DNA of 42,242 bases from assembly GCA_003241485.1 (NCBI GenBank), contig QFQD01000076.1, positions 1 to 42,242 of the forward strand, read 5' to 3'. The stretch's first letter is position 1. The number at the start of each line of letters is the position of its first letter. This stretch comes from Ancylobacter novellus (GTDB taxonomy: Bacteria; Pseudomonadota; Alphaproteobacteria; Rhizobiales; Xanthobacteraceae). This document shows, piece by piece, positions 27,388 through 35,179 of this stretch. A program made the position numbers and the translations under genes. Below the pieces are notes generated by a model, which saw only the letters and a list, made by a program, of their open reading frames with translations, did no database searches and had not been told where the DNA came from.

Positions 27388-28523
27388 GCGATGCGCTCCC
27401 CCGCGCGCCACACGGCGCGTGCCACCGGCGCTGGCCCGGCATCGGAAACGCGCAGGAAGTCGGCCCGCAGGCCCGGCGCCAGCCGGCCGCGATCGCTCAG
27501 GCTGGCGGCATCGGCCGGGTTGGCGCTGACCATGGCGACGGCCTGCGGCAGGGAAATCCCCTCCACCCGACGCGGCAGGTCGAAGGCCGCGAGCAGCAGG
27601 CTGCCGGGCACGTAATCGGAAGACATGATGTCGAGCACCCCGCGACGCGCCAGCGTCTCCGCCGCGACATTACCGGCATGCGAGCCGCCGCGCACCACAT
27701 TGGGCGCGCCCATCAACACGCGGATACCGACCGCGTGCGAGCCGTCCGCCGCGATGTCGGTGGTGGGAAACTCGGCGATGGCGATGCCATCGTCGACCGC
27801 TTCGACGATGTGCTGGGTCGTCGCGTCGTCATGGCTCGCCAGCACGATGCCGCGTGCCCGCGCCAGCGCCACCAGCCGCGACCGGTTGGGCCGGGCGTGC
27901 AGACGGTGCGCCTCCTGCCGCTTCTCGACGATCACGTCCATCTCGGCCGCCGTGATGCCGCTCTTCTTCATGTAATAGGCGCGGAAGTCGTCCTCGGTGG
28001 CGAACTGGCGCTGGCCCGGCGTGTGGTCCATCAGCGAGATGAGCCGCACATCTGCGCTTTCCATCAACGCCTGCGCGTCCTCCACCACGCCGTCGGCCGC
28101 GACCTCGCAGCGCAGATGCACGAAATGCTCGGCGCGCAGAAGATCCGCCTCGCTCGCCTGCCGGATGGTGGCGGCGAGCAGCGGCGCGTCGCCATCCATG
28201 CCCACTGCGCGCTTGTCGGGCCAGACGCGCAGAGAGTCGAACACGGTGGTGATGCCGGAGGCAGCAATCTGCGCGTCATAGGCGGTGACGGCGGCAAACG
28301 CATTCCAGATCACCCGCGGGCGCGGGTAGAGATGGCCTTCCACCGCGTCGGTGTGCAGTTCGACGAAGCCCGGCAGCACATAGTCGCCGCCGAGGTCTTC
28401 CGCCGAGCGGGGCGCACTGCCCTCGCCTATTTCGGCGATGCGCCCGTCGCGCACCACCAGATGGCCGTGCCGCACCTCGTCTTGCAGCACCAGCCGGGCA
28501 TTGGCGTAAACCGTCTCGGTCAT
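27384..28523 (-). CDS. phnM: RPnTP diphosphatase PhnM
   Basis: Amidohydrolase-fold enzyme that removes pyrophosphate from alpha-D-ribose 1-methylphosphonate 5-triphosphate, preparing the substrate of the C-P lyase. The 379 residues match the E. coli length. The metal-binding PGFVELHTDAVEGHLYPRP (HxD), SGITTVFDSLRVW, SHDDATTQHI and DIMSSDYVPGSLL are present. The ATG at 28523 has GAGGA upstream; an open frame continues upstream of it but runs into phnL. It is 20 bases after phnL, and its stop overlaps the phnN start. Confidence 0.95.
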   Translation of the reverse strand: MTETVYANARLVLQDEVRHGHLVVRDGRIAEIGEGSAPRSAEDLGGDYVLPGFVELHTDAVEGHLYPRPRVIWNAFAAVTAYDAQIAASGITTVFDSLRVWPDKRAVGMDGDAPLLAATIRQASEADLLRAEHFVHLRCEVAADGVVEDAQALMESADVRLISLMDHTPGQRQFATEDDFRAYYMKKSGITAAEMDVIVEKRQEAHRLHARPNRSRLVALARARGIVLASHDDATTQHIVEAVDDGIAIAEFPTTDIAADGSHAVGIRVLMGAPNVVRGGSHAGNVAAETLARRGVLDIMSSDYVPGSLLLAAFDLPRRVEGISLPQAVAMVSANPADAASLSDRGRLAPGLRADFLRVSDAGPAPVARAVWRAGERIA

Positions 28524-28543
28524 TTCGTCCTCACGTCGCCCAA

Positions 28544-29245
28544 TCAGGCGGCTTTCGCGAATTCCGTCACGTCGATCACCCGGTCGCACACCGCCTCGCG
28601 CACTTCCGCATCGTGGAAAATGCCGAGAATGGCGACGCCGGCGCGCTTCTTTTCCTCGATCAGTTCGACCACCACCTGCCGGTTGGCGGCATCGAGCGAG
28701 GCGGTCGGCTCGTCCATGAGCAGCAACGGGCGGTGGGCGATCAGCCCGCGGGCGATGTTCACGCGCTGCTGCTCGCCACCGGAGAAGGTGGCGGGCGGCA
28801 ATTGCCACAGCCGCTCCGGCAGGTTGAGCCGCGCCAGCAGGTTACCGGCCCTTGCGACGGCCGCTTCGCGGGCGACGCCGTCGCCGATCAGCGGCTCGGC
28901 CACCACGTCGAGCGCTCCGACACGGGGAATGACGCGCAGGAACTGGCTGACATATCCCATGGTCCGTTCGCGCAGCCGGATCAGCCGGCGCGGATCGGCA
29001 GTGGCGACATCGACCACTTCGCCGCCTTCGCGCACGCGGATATGGCCGGCGTCGACGCGGTAATTGCCATAGACCATCTTCAGCACCGAGCTTTTGCCCG
29101 CGCCCGACGGCCCGCCCAATGCGACGCACTCGCCGGCGAACAGCTCGAAGCCGGCGCCCGCCACCACCGGCAGCCGCGCCCCCTCGCGCAGATGCAGGAT
29201 GAAGGTCTTGGCGACGCCGGAGACGGAAAGGATGGGTTCGCTCAT
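28544..29245 (-). CDS. phnL: C-P lyase complex ABC-type subunit PhnL
   Basis: ATPase-like subunit of the C-P lyase system, 233 residues. It has Walker A GGPSGAGKSSVLKM, GYVSQFLRVIPRVGALDVV, signature TFSGGEQQRVNIARGLI, Walker B LLLMDEPTASLD and the H-loop IFHDAEVR, as in E. coli PhnL (SQFLRVIPRISALEVV there, from memory). There is no transmembrane part: these proteins dock on the PhnGHIJ core rather than drive transport. The start at ATG 29245 is backed by GAGG 9 bases upstream; a GTG at 29260 overlapping the phnK stop (GTGA) is a credible alternative. Confidence 0.94.
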   Translation of the reverse strand: MSEPILSVSGVAKTFILHLREGARLPVVAGAGFELFAGECVALGGPSGAGKSSVLKMVYGNYRVDAGHIRVREGGEVVDVATADPRRLIRLRERTMGYVSQFLRVIPRVGALDVVAEPLIGDGVAREAAVARAGNLLARLNLPERLWQLPPATFSGGEQQRVNIARGLIAHRPLLLMDEPTASLDAANRQVVVELIEEKKRAGVAILGIFHDAEVREAVCDRVIDVTEFAKAA

Positions 29246-29256
29246 CGTCATCTGCC

Positions 29257-30033
29257 TCACGCCGCCAGAACCGAGGAAACCAGCAGCTGCGTATAGGGCT
29301 CGCGCGGGTCGTCGAGCACCTGGTCGGTCAGCCCGGTCTCGATCACCCGGCCATGGCGCATCACCACCAGGCGATGCGACAGCAGGCGGGCCACCGCGAG
29401 ATCATGGGTGACGATGATGACCGCCAGCCCCATCTCGCTCACCAGCCCGCGAATGAGGTCGAGCAGGCGCGCCTGCACGGAGACGTCGAGCCCGCCCGTC
29501 GGCTCGTCCATGAAGACGAGGCGCGGGCGCGTGACGAGATTGCGGGCGATCTGCAGCCGTTGGCGCATGCCGCCGGAAAAGGCGCGCGGGTCGTCGTCGA
29601 TGCGGTCGCCGGCGATTTCCACCTTGGCCAGCCAGTCGAGTGCTTCCTCGCGGATGTTGCCATAGTGGCGCCAGCCCACCGCCATCAGCCGCTCGCCGAC
29701 ATTGCCGCCGGCCGATACCGCCATGCGCAGCCCCTCCGCCGGGTTCTGCCGCACGAAGCCCCAATCGGTGCGCATCAGCAGCCGGCGCTCCGCCGCGCCT
29801 AGGCCGGCGAGGTCGCGCAGCACGCCGTCGCGCATGCGGTAGGAGACGCGGCCCGCCGAGGGGGCGAGTTCGGTGGAGAGCAGGCCGAGCAGGGTCGACT
29901 TGCCCGAACCGGATTCGCCGACCACCGCCAGCACCTCGCCGGGATAGACCTCCAGCGAGACATCGCGGCAGCCGATGCGCGCACCGTAATTCTTCGAGAG
30001 CCCTTCGGCGATCAGCAGGGGTTGTTCGCTCAT
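29257..30033 (-). CDS. phnK: C-P lyase complex ABC-type subunit PhnK
   Basis: ABC-type ATPase of 258 residues that binds the PhnJ side of the C-P lyase core. It has Walker A GESGSGKSTLLGLL, RTDWGFVRQNPAEGLRM (the Q-loop segment typical of PhnK), signature AFSGGMRQRLQIARNLV, Walker B LVFMDEPTGGLDVS and H-loop IIVTHDLAVAR. The insertion ERLMAVGWRHYGNIR is also characteristic of PhnK. Its ATG at 30033 overlaps the stop of the GNAT gene by four bases, so it is translationally coupled to it rather than to phnJ. Confidence 0.95.
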   Translation of the reverse strand: MSEQPLLIAEGLSKNYGARIGCRDVSLEVYPGEVLAVVGESGSGKSTLLGLLSTELAPSAGRVSYRMRDGVLRDLAGLGAAERRLLMRTDWGFVRQNPAEGLRMAVSAGGNVGERLMAVGWRHYGNIREEALDWLAKVEIAGDRIDDDPRAFSGGMRQRLQIARNLVTRPRLVFMDEPTGGLDVSVQARLLDLIRGLVSEMGLAVIIVTHDLAVARLLSHRLVVMRHGRVIETGLTDQVLDDPREPYTQLLVSSVLAA

Positions 30034-30509
30034 GCCGCCTCCCCGGACGCCGGGGCCTCCTCGAGATGGATGATGTAGCTGAAACCGTGCCGGTCGAAAC
30101 CTAGGCTTTCATAGAAGGCATGCGCGCGCTCGCGCGACATCCGCGTCGAGAGACTCGCCTTGTAGCAGCCCTTCTCCCGCGCCAGATCGAGCGCCGCGCG
30201 CATCATGGCGCGGCCGATCCCCCGCCCCTGCGCCACCTCCGCCACGGCAACCGCCTCGATGATGGCCGAGCGCGCGCCGGCATGGGCGATGTTCTCCATC
30301 ACCAGCAGCGCGAAGGTGCCCAGCACCAGTCCGTCCGCCTCCGCCACATGCAGCACGTAGTCGGGATAATGGCTCATGCGGTCAAAGATCGCCCGTGCTT
30401 GGGCAAGGTCGGCGGCATCGCTCGCGTCCAGCTCGCGATAGAGCGCGAGCACCGCCGGCAGGTCGGCGGGCGTCGCGGGGCGGATGGTGAGGGACCCGGG
30501 CGCGCTCAT
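30030..30509 (-). CDS. GNAT acetyltransferase inside the C-P lyase operon (PhnO-like)
   Basis: Acetyltransferase of 159 residues. The acetyl-CoA loop is VAEVAQGRGIGRAMMRAAL (about 88-106) and the end block is LSTRMSRERAHAFYESLGF. From memory this lines up with E. coli PhnO (LSTNVKRHDAHRFY), which N-acetylates aminoalkylphosphonates before C-P cleavage, and the length is similar. ATGA overlaps join it to phnJ upstream (30506-30509) and to phnK downstream (30030-30033), so it is made in step with the complex. In E. coli phnO sits at the far end of the operon; here it splits J from K. The PhnO role is an inference, and protein acetylation of the complex is the alternative. Confidence 0.8.
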   Translation of the reverse strand: MSAPGSLTIRPATPADLPAVLALYRELDASDAADLAQARAIFDRMSHYPDYVLHVAEADGLVLGTFALLVMENIAHAGARSAIIEAVAVAEVAQGRGIGRAMMRAALDLAREKGCYKASLSTRMSRERAHAFYESLGFDRHGFSYIIHLEEAPASGEAA

Positions 30510-31420
30510 GCCGCCTCTCCCGCCGGCACGCCCAGTTCGCCGACATGCCCCTGCTCCTGCCGCGTGTTGCAGTAGTCGGTGTCCGAGCACACGAACATTC
30601 GCCCGCCCTTGTCGTCGAGGATCACCTCGTCGAGATAGACCCCGGTCGCCGCGCACAGCGCACAGGGCTTGGCGAAGCGCTGCACCTTGAACGGATGGTC
30701 CTCGAAATCCAGCGAGCGCACCTTGGTATGCGGCGGAATGGCGTAGATGCGCTTCTCGCGCCCCGCGCCGAACAGCTGCAGCGCCGGGCAATCGTCCATC
30801 TTCGGATTGTCGAATTTCGGGATCGGCGAGGGATCCATCACATAGCGACCCGCCACTTCCACGGGATAGGCATAGGTGGTGGCGATGTGGCCGTGGCGGG
30901 CGATGTCCTCATAGAGCTTCACATGCATCAGACCGTATTCGGCGAGCGCATGGAGCTGGCGCGTCTCGGTCTCGCGCGGCTCCAGAAAGCGCAGCGGCTC
31001 GGGGATCGGCACCTGATAGACGAGGATCTGGTTCTCGTTCAGCGCCGTCTCGGGGATGCGGTGGCGGGTCTGGATGACCGTCGCGTCCGCCGTCGCGGTG
31101 GTGGTGGCGACGCGCGCGGTCTTCTCGAAGAAGCCGCGAATGGCCACCGCATTGATGGTGTCGTCGGCGCCCTGGTCGATGACTTTCAGCACGTCTTGCG
31201 GCCCCAACACGGCGGCGGTGACCTGCACGCCGCCCGTTCCCCAGCCATAGGGCATCGGCATTTCGCGCGCGGCGAACGGCACCTGATAGCCCGGAACGGC
31301 GATCGCCTTGAGGATCGCCCGACGGATCATCCTTTTGGTCTGCTCGTCGAGATAGGCAAAGTTGTAGGTGATGTCGGGCATGGAAGACCGGGGCGTGGGA
31401 GATTTTGGCATCGCGTTCAT
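30506..31420 (-). CDS. phnJ: C-P lyase PhnJ (radical SAM catalytic subunit)
   Basis: Catalytic subunit that breaks the C-P bond of ribose 1-methylphosphonate 5-phosphate by SAM radical chemistry. The 304 residues cover the whole family: NFAYLDEQTKRMIRRAILKA, the radical glycine loop VPGYQVPF, REMPMPYGWGTGG, DQGADDTINAV, IATTYAYPVEVAGRYVMDPS, and the cluster/catalytic cysteines in KPCALCAATG and MFVCSDTDYCNTR. All four key Cys and the Gly of the PGY motif are kept. The ATG 31420 overlaps the phnI stop (ATGA), giving a ~20-residue N-terminal extension relative to E. coli; ATG 31381 is an internal alternative. Confidence 0.96.
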   Translation of the reverse strand: MNAMPKSPTPRSSMPDITYNFAYLDEQTKRMIRRAILKAIAVPGYQVPFAAREMPMPYGWGTGGVQVTAAVLGPQDVLKVIDQGADDTINAVAIRGFFEKTARVATTTATADATVIQTRHRIPETALNENQILVYQVPIPEPLRFLEPRETETRQLHALAEYGLMHVKLYEDIARHGHIATTYAYPVEVAGRYVMDPSPIPKFDNPKMDDCPALQLFGAGREKRIYAIPPHTKVRSLDFEDHPFKVQRFAKPCALCAATGVYLDEVILDDKGGRMFVCSDTDYCNTRQEQGHVGELGVPAGEAA

Positions 31421-32502
31421 TCCGCGGCCTCCTGCATCTGCGCCTCGTGCTCGCCGCGCATGCGGCGCACGAGGTCGAGTTCGGCCTGGAAGTCGACGTA
31501 GTGCGGCAGCTTCAGGTGCTCGACGAAGCCGGTCGCCTGCACATTGTCGCAGTGGGAGAGCACGAATTCCTCGTCCTGCGCCGGGCTGCCGGGCTCCTCG
31601 CCCAGTTCCTTCCAGCGCAGCGCCCGCTCGACCAGCGCCATCGACATCGCCTTGCGCTCGCACTGGCCGAAGACGAGGCCGTAGCCGCGCGTGAACTGCG
31701 GCGGCACCTCGGACGAACCCTTGAACTGGTTGACCATCTGGCACTCGGTGACCTGCACCGTGCCGAGCGAAAGCTCAAAGCCCAGCTCCGGCGCGTCGAA
31801 CAGCACCTCGACATCGCCGAAGCGGATTTCGCCGACGAAGGGGTGCGAGCGGGCGTAGCCGCGCTGGGTGGAGTAGCCGAGCGCCAGAAGATAGCCCTCG
31901 TCGCCGCGCGCCAGCGTCTGCAGGCGCGTCTGCCGGTCGACCGGGAAGCTCACCGGCGCGCGGGTGATGTCGAACGGCTCGGCGCCGTCATCTTCCGGCG
32001 CGGCCTCGATCAGCCCCTCGGCGCCCAGGAGGTCGGTCACGCGCGGCATGTCGAGCGGGGCGTCGCTGCCAGTCTCAACCGCGCCCGCGGCGCCCTCCCC
32101 GCCCAGCGACGTGTCGAGCAGGCGGTGGGTATAGTCGAAGGTCGGCCCGAGAAGCTGGCCGCCCGGCAGGTCCTTATAGGTCGCCGAGACGCGCCGGCGC
32201 ACCAGCATGTCGCCGGTATCGAGCGGCACGGAGGCGCCAAAGCGCGGCAGCGTGGTGCGGAAGGCGCGGATGAGGAAGATCGCCTCGATTAAATCGCCGC
32301 GCGCCTGCTTCACCGCCAGGCTCGCCAGCTCGACATCGTAGAGCGAGCCCTCCGCCATCACCCGGTCCACCGCCAGCGCCAGCTGCTGGGCGATCTGATC
32401 GAGCGTGATGGCGGGAAGCGCCTCGTCGCCCCGCCGGCGCTTCGCCAAGAGAGCATGCGCGTTGCGGATGGCCTTTTCGCCACCCTTGGCTGCCACATAC
32501 AT
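31417..32502 (-). CDS. phnI: C-P lyase core subunit PhnI
   Basis: Nucleosidase subunit of the C-P lyase core; with PhnG, H and L it replaces adenine of ATP by phosphonate to give the ribose 1-phosphonate triphosphate. The 361 residues match the family length. Clear blocks: MYVAAKGGEKAIRNAHALLA, AVKQARGDLIEAIFLIRAFR, LDTGDMLVRRRVSATYKDLP, QTRLQTLARGDEGYLLALGY, GTVQVTECQMVNQFKG, and the C-terminal LPHYVDFQAELDLVRRMR. It starts 4 bases after phnH and overlaps phnJ by ATGA. Confidence 0.96.
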   Translation of the reverse strand: MYVAAKGGEKAIRNAHALLAKRRRGDEALPAITLDQIAQQLALAVDRVMAEGSLYDVELASLAVKQARGDLIEAIFLIRAFRTTLPRFGASVPLDTGDMLVRRRVSATYKDLPGGQLLGPTFDYTHRLLDTSLGGEGAAGAVETGSDAPLDMPRVTDLLGAEGLIEAAPEDDGAEPFDITRAPVSFPVDRQTRLQTLARGDEGYLLALGYSTQRGYARSHPFVGEIRFGDVEVLFDAPELGFELSLGTVQVTECQMVNQFKGSSEVPPQFTRGYGLVFGQCERKAMSMALVERALRWKELGEEPGSPAQDEEFVLSHCDNVQATGFVEHLKLPHYVDFQAELDLVRRMRGEHEAQMQEAAE

Positions 32503-32506
32503 CGGC

Positions 32507-33103
32507 CTAGCCTTCCCTGATGTTGAGCGAACGCGGCAGGCCGGCGACGCCGCCGGGCCCGGCCAGCAGCAGGTCGACGCCCAGCGGGAACAGCGCCCGG
32601 TTCGCGGCCATGCGGGCAGTGAAATCGTCCGGCAGCGGCGTGGCGGCAAAGCCGGTCATGCCCTTGATGCCCGGCCCTTCGAGAAGGAGGCCGGTACCGC
32701 CGAACCGCGCCACCTGCACGATCAGCGTGGTGGAAGCGTCCGGAAACTCCGGCGAGCCTTGCGCGAAGGCCGCGAAATCGAGCATCGTCTCGGGTTCGGC
32801 GATCAGCGCGAAACGTGCCGCGCCGGGATCGTCCGTCAGGCTCGCGCCGGTGTGGAAGCGCAGGAACGAGGCAACATCCGGCACAGCGGACAGCGCCGGG
32901 TCGAGCCAGATCGGCGTCTCGTAATCGCAGAGCGCCAGCGCCAGCGCTGCCGCTTCCGGCGACAGCGGCGCGGGCGGCGCAAGGCCGGCACTCACCGGCT
33001 CGATACGGCCCGGCCGGGCGAGCGCCCACATCGCCGCGCGGAACACGCTTTGCGCGTCGAACACCGGATCGGCAAAGCCGGCGCTGAGGGATTGCGCGCC
33101 CAT
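32507..33103 (-). CDS. phnH: C-P lyase core subunit PhnH
   Basis: Core subunit of 198 residues (E. coli 194). It opens with GFADPVFDAQSVFRAAMWAL and ARPGRIEPV, has ALALALCDYETPIWLDPAL, DDPGAARFALIAEP and PEFPDASTTLIVQVARFG, then GPGIKGMTGFAATPLPDDF and FPLGVDLLLAGPGGVAGLPR, which is the full PhnH pattern. PhnH contacts the PhnGI part of the complex. The start at 33103 is one base after the phnG stop; the stop is TAG, four bases before phnI. Confidence 0.95.
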   Translation of the reverse strand: MGAQSLSAGFADPVFDAQSVFRAAMWALARPGRIEPVSAGLAPPAPLSPEAAALALALCDYETPIWLDPALSAVPDVASFLRFHTGASLTDDPGAARFALIAEPETMLDFAAFAQGSPEFPDASTTLIVQVARFGGTGLLLEGPGIKGMTGFAATPLPDDFTARMAANRALFPLGVDLLLAGPGGVAGLPRSLNIREG

Positions 33104-33104
33104 A

Positions 33105-33581
33105 TCAGTCCTCCCCGCGCACGAGGGTGAAGAAATCGACCTTGGTCGCCGCCGTCTCCGCCCGCACCTGCGCGCTCTCGGCATCGAGCCGCGTGCGCAC
33201 CGGCGCCAGCGCCGCCTCCACCGCCCCCCGGCGCGCGGCGTCCTGCCACAGCGCGTCGAGAATGGCGGCCTTGCGTGCCGCGCCGGCATCGCGGCCCAGC
33301 CGATAGGCAAAGCCGGTCGCCCCGCCATCGAGCCGCACCGCCGCGCGGGCCACCGTCGCCTCGCCGAGATTGAATGGCGCGCCGTCGCCGCCGGTGCGGC
33401 CGCGCAGCATCACCAGCCCGATCTCGGGCGGACGAAGGTCGGAAGCGACCGGCAAGTGATCGAGACCGGCGAGCGCCGAGTCGATTTCGCCCGGCGCGGC
33501 GCGGGCCAGCACGGCCATGAGCGCCTGGCGCTCTTTCGCGGCGAACGCCTTGTCGGAATTGGATTTTTGCGGAGAAGACAT
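33105..33581 (-). CDS. phnG: C-P lyase core subunit PhnG
   Basis: First gene of the operon and a core subunit of 158 residues (E. coli 150). Family features: KERQALMAVLARAAPGEIDS, the LRPPEIGLVMLRGRTGGDGA region, PFNLGEATVARAAVRLDGG, GFAYRLGRDAGAARKAAILD and the closing TKVDFFTLVRGED. Upstream lies the 110-base gap to the divergent phnF, where the operator palindrome sits, so this promoter should be controlled by PhnF. No phosphonate transporter genes precede it. Confidence 0.95.
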   Translation of the reverse strand: MSSPQKSNSDKAFAAKERQALMAVLARAAPGEIDSALAGLDHLPVASDLRPPEIGLVMLRGRTGGDGAPFNLGEATVARAAVRLDGGATGFAYRLGRDAGAARKAAILDALWQDAARRGAVEAALAPVRTRLDAESAQVRAETAATKVDFFTLVRGED

Positions 33582-33634
33582 TGTCGGGAATCCGGGCCTT
33601 GCCGTACCGAAAGGTCATTTACTTTCCGGCGACT

Positions 33635-33654
33635 TTGTATAATGATCTATACAA
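33635..33654. promoter_or_regulatory. Likely PhnF operator between phnG and phnF
   Basis: TTGTATA, six bases ATGATC, TATACAA: perfect 7-base inverted arms. The left arm overlaps TATAAT (33638-33643), a perfect -10 box reading towards phnF, and the reverse strand also offers TATA-rich -10-like sequence towards phnG. GntR/HutC regulators commonly bind palindromes with a GT-x-TA-x-AC core. A repressor here would block both promoters. Confidence 0.75.
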
Positions 33655-33691
33655 ACAGGCAAGCGCGGTTTTCATCTCGACGGCGGAAAAC

Positions 33692-34468
33692 ATGACCGAC
33701 ACCGACGACATGGCGATGACGCCTATCGAGCAGAACGAGGCATCGGCCGGCCCCGCGCGTGGCACGGGCGTTTCGCTGTGGAAGCAGATCGTCGAGCGCA
33801 TCGAGGCGGACATCGGCGAGGGGCGGCTGGCTCCGGGTACACGCCTGCCGACCGAGATGGAGCTGGCCGAGCGTTTTGGCGTGAACCGCCACACGCTGCG
33901 GCGGGCGCTGGCGGCCCTCACCGATCAGGGCCTCATCGAGGCGACGCCGGGACGCGGCACCTTCGTGAAGGAGCCGCCGATCCGCTACCCCATCGCCGCG
34001 CGCACGCGATTCTCCGAGATCGTCTCGGGCGAGGGCCGCGCGCCGGGCGGGCGGCTGGTGCGCTCGCTCATCGAGCCGGCCAGCGCCGCCATTGCCGAGG
34101 CCCTGCGCCTCCCACCAGGCCAGGACGTGCTGCGCATCGACATGCTGCGCGAGGCGGATGGCGTGCCGATCACCGTCGGCTCGCACTGGTACGAGGCGAC
34201 GCGCTGCCGCGACCTCGACCTCTTGGTCGCGTCCACCGGCTCGGTCACGCGGGCGCTGGAGGCGCTCGGCCTCGGCGATTACCGCCGGCTGGAAACCCGC
34301 ATCACGGCCCGCCCGGCGGACGAGGAGGAGCGCCGCCTGCTCAGCCTGCCGGCCGGGCGCACCGTGATGGTGGTGGAGGCAATAAATGGCGATGCGCAGC
34401 GCCGGCCGATCCAGTATTCACGAGCCCGCTTCGCCGCCGACCGCGTGCAGCTCATCGTCAAGAACTGA
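33692..34468 (+). CDS. phnF: Phosphonate operon regulator PhnF (GntR/HutC family)
   Basis: Transcription regulator of 258 residues. The winged helix-turn-helix occupies about 22-90 (LWKQIVERIEADIGEGRLAP, TRLPTEMELAERFGVNRHTL, RRALAALTDQGLIEATPGRG), followed by a UTRA ligand-binding domain (ARTRFSEIVSGEGRAPGG, RIDMLREADGVPITVGSHWY, RRPIQYSRARFAADRVQL). PhnF-type proteins repress C-P lyase operons. The ATG at 33692 was chosen so the protein starts after the operator; an open frame extends upstream across it but is not coding-like. It is divergent from phnG and followed 9 bases later by the PPOX-like gene. Confidence 0.92.
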   Translation: MTDTDDMAMTPIEQNEASAGPARGTGVSLWKQIVERIEADIGEGRLAPGTRLPTEMELAERFGVNRHTLRRALAALTDQGLIEATPGRGTFVKEPPIRYPIAARTRFSEIVSGEGRAPGGRLVRSLIEPASAAIAEALRLPPGQDVLRIDMLREADGVPITVGSHWYEATRCRDLDLLVASTGSVTRALEALGLGDYRRLETRITARPADEEERRLLSLPAGRTVMVVEAINGDAQRRPIQYSRARFAADRVQLIVKN

Positions 34469-34477
34469 GGAGCCGTC

Positions 34478-35146
34478 ATGTCCCGCATCACCAGTCTCGA
34501 CCAGCTCCGCGCGCTCTACGCCACGCCGCGCGAGCGCAGCCTGCGCAAGGTGATGCCGGCGCTCGACATCCATTGCCGTTCGCTGATCGCGCTCTCGCCG
34601 CTGGTCATGGTCGGCAGCTTCGGCGCCGATGGCCGGGCGGATGTGACGCCGCGCGGCGACGCGCCCGGCTTTGTCGAGGTCGTGGACGGCGCGACGCTGC
34701 TCATTCCCGACCGGCCGGGCAACAACCGGCTGGACACGCTGACCAACCTTCTCGCCAATCCCGCCATCGGCCTGCTCTTTCTCGTGCCCGGCGTGGACGA
34801 GACGCTGCGCGTCAACGGCACGGCGGAGATCCGCGACGATGCGGAGCTGCTGGCCCGCTTCGAGGTGGAGGGCAAGCGGCCGGTCACCGTGCTCAAGGTC
34901 GATGTGCAGGAGGCCTATCTGCACTGCGCCAAGGCGTTCATGCGCTCGCGCGCCTGGGACCCGGCCGCTCATGTCCGGAGATGCTCGTACGCTACCGCGA
35001 GACGCTCTACTGAGCCGCGCGGCGCGCCTCCGGCGACCGGCTCACCCGCATGTTTCATTGCCGCGTCTACAATAGGATGCAGCCTGTGCGGCCGCATGGG
35101 GCGCGCAAGCTCACACGAACCGTGCATTAACCCGCCGTCTCTATGA
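34478..35146 (+). CDS. PPOX-like flavin-binding protein (MSMEG_1061 type) with damaged C-terminus
   Basis: Pyridoxamine-5'-phosphate-oxidase-fold protein, FMN- or F420-binding by family. The N-terminal ~165 residues are normal: SLDQLRALYATPRERSLRKV, SPLVMVGSFGADGRADVTPR, GDAPGFVEVVDGATLLIPDR, NNRLDTLTNLLANPAIGLLF, LHCAKAFMRSRAWDP. In relatives, as I recall, the chain goes on ~30 residues and ends EEMxxRYRxxL. Here that end (EMLVRYRETLY, stop 35013) is present but in another frame, right after WDPAAHV. A small deletion seems to have removed the part between and shifted the frame. As read, translation continues into an unrelated 55-residue tail to 35146. It starts 9 bases after phnF with GAGGAG upstream and should be co-transcribed with it. 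Confidence 0.8.
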   Translation: MSRITSLDQLRALYATPRERSLRKVMPALDIHCRSLIALSPLVMVGSFGADGRADVTPRGDAPGFVEVVDGATLLIPDRPGNNRLDTLTNLLANPAIGLLFLVPGVDETLRVNGTAEIRDDAELLARFEVEGKRPVTVLKVDVQEAYLHCAKAFMRSRAWDPAAHVRRCSYATARRSTEPRGAPPATGSPACFIAASTIGCSLCGRMGRASSHEPCINPPSL

Positions 35147-35179
35147 TGGCGGCGGGAAGTCTGGCCAGGGGGGCGGAGG

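Noticed and set aside
33778..35013. 411-codon plus-strand frame overlapping phnF and the PPOX-like gene
   Set aside because: Only its last ~11 codons are natural, as the displaced end of the PPOX-like gene; the rest is out-of-frame phnF.
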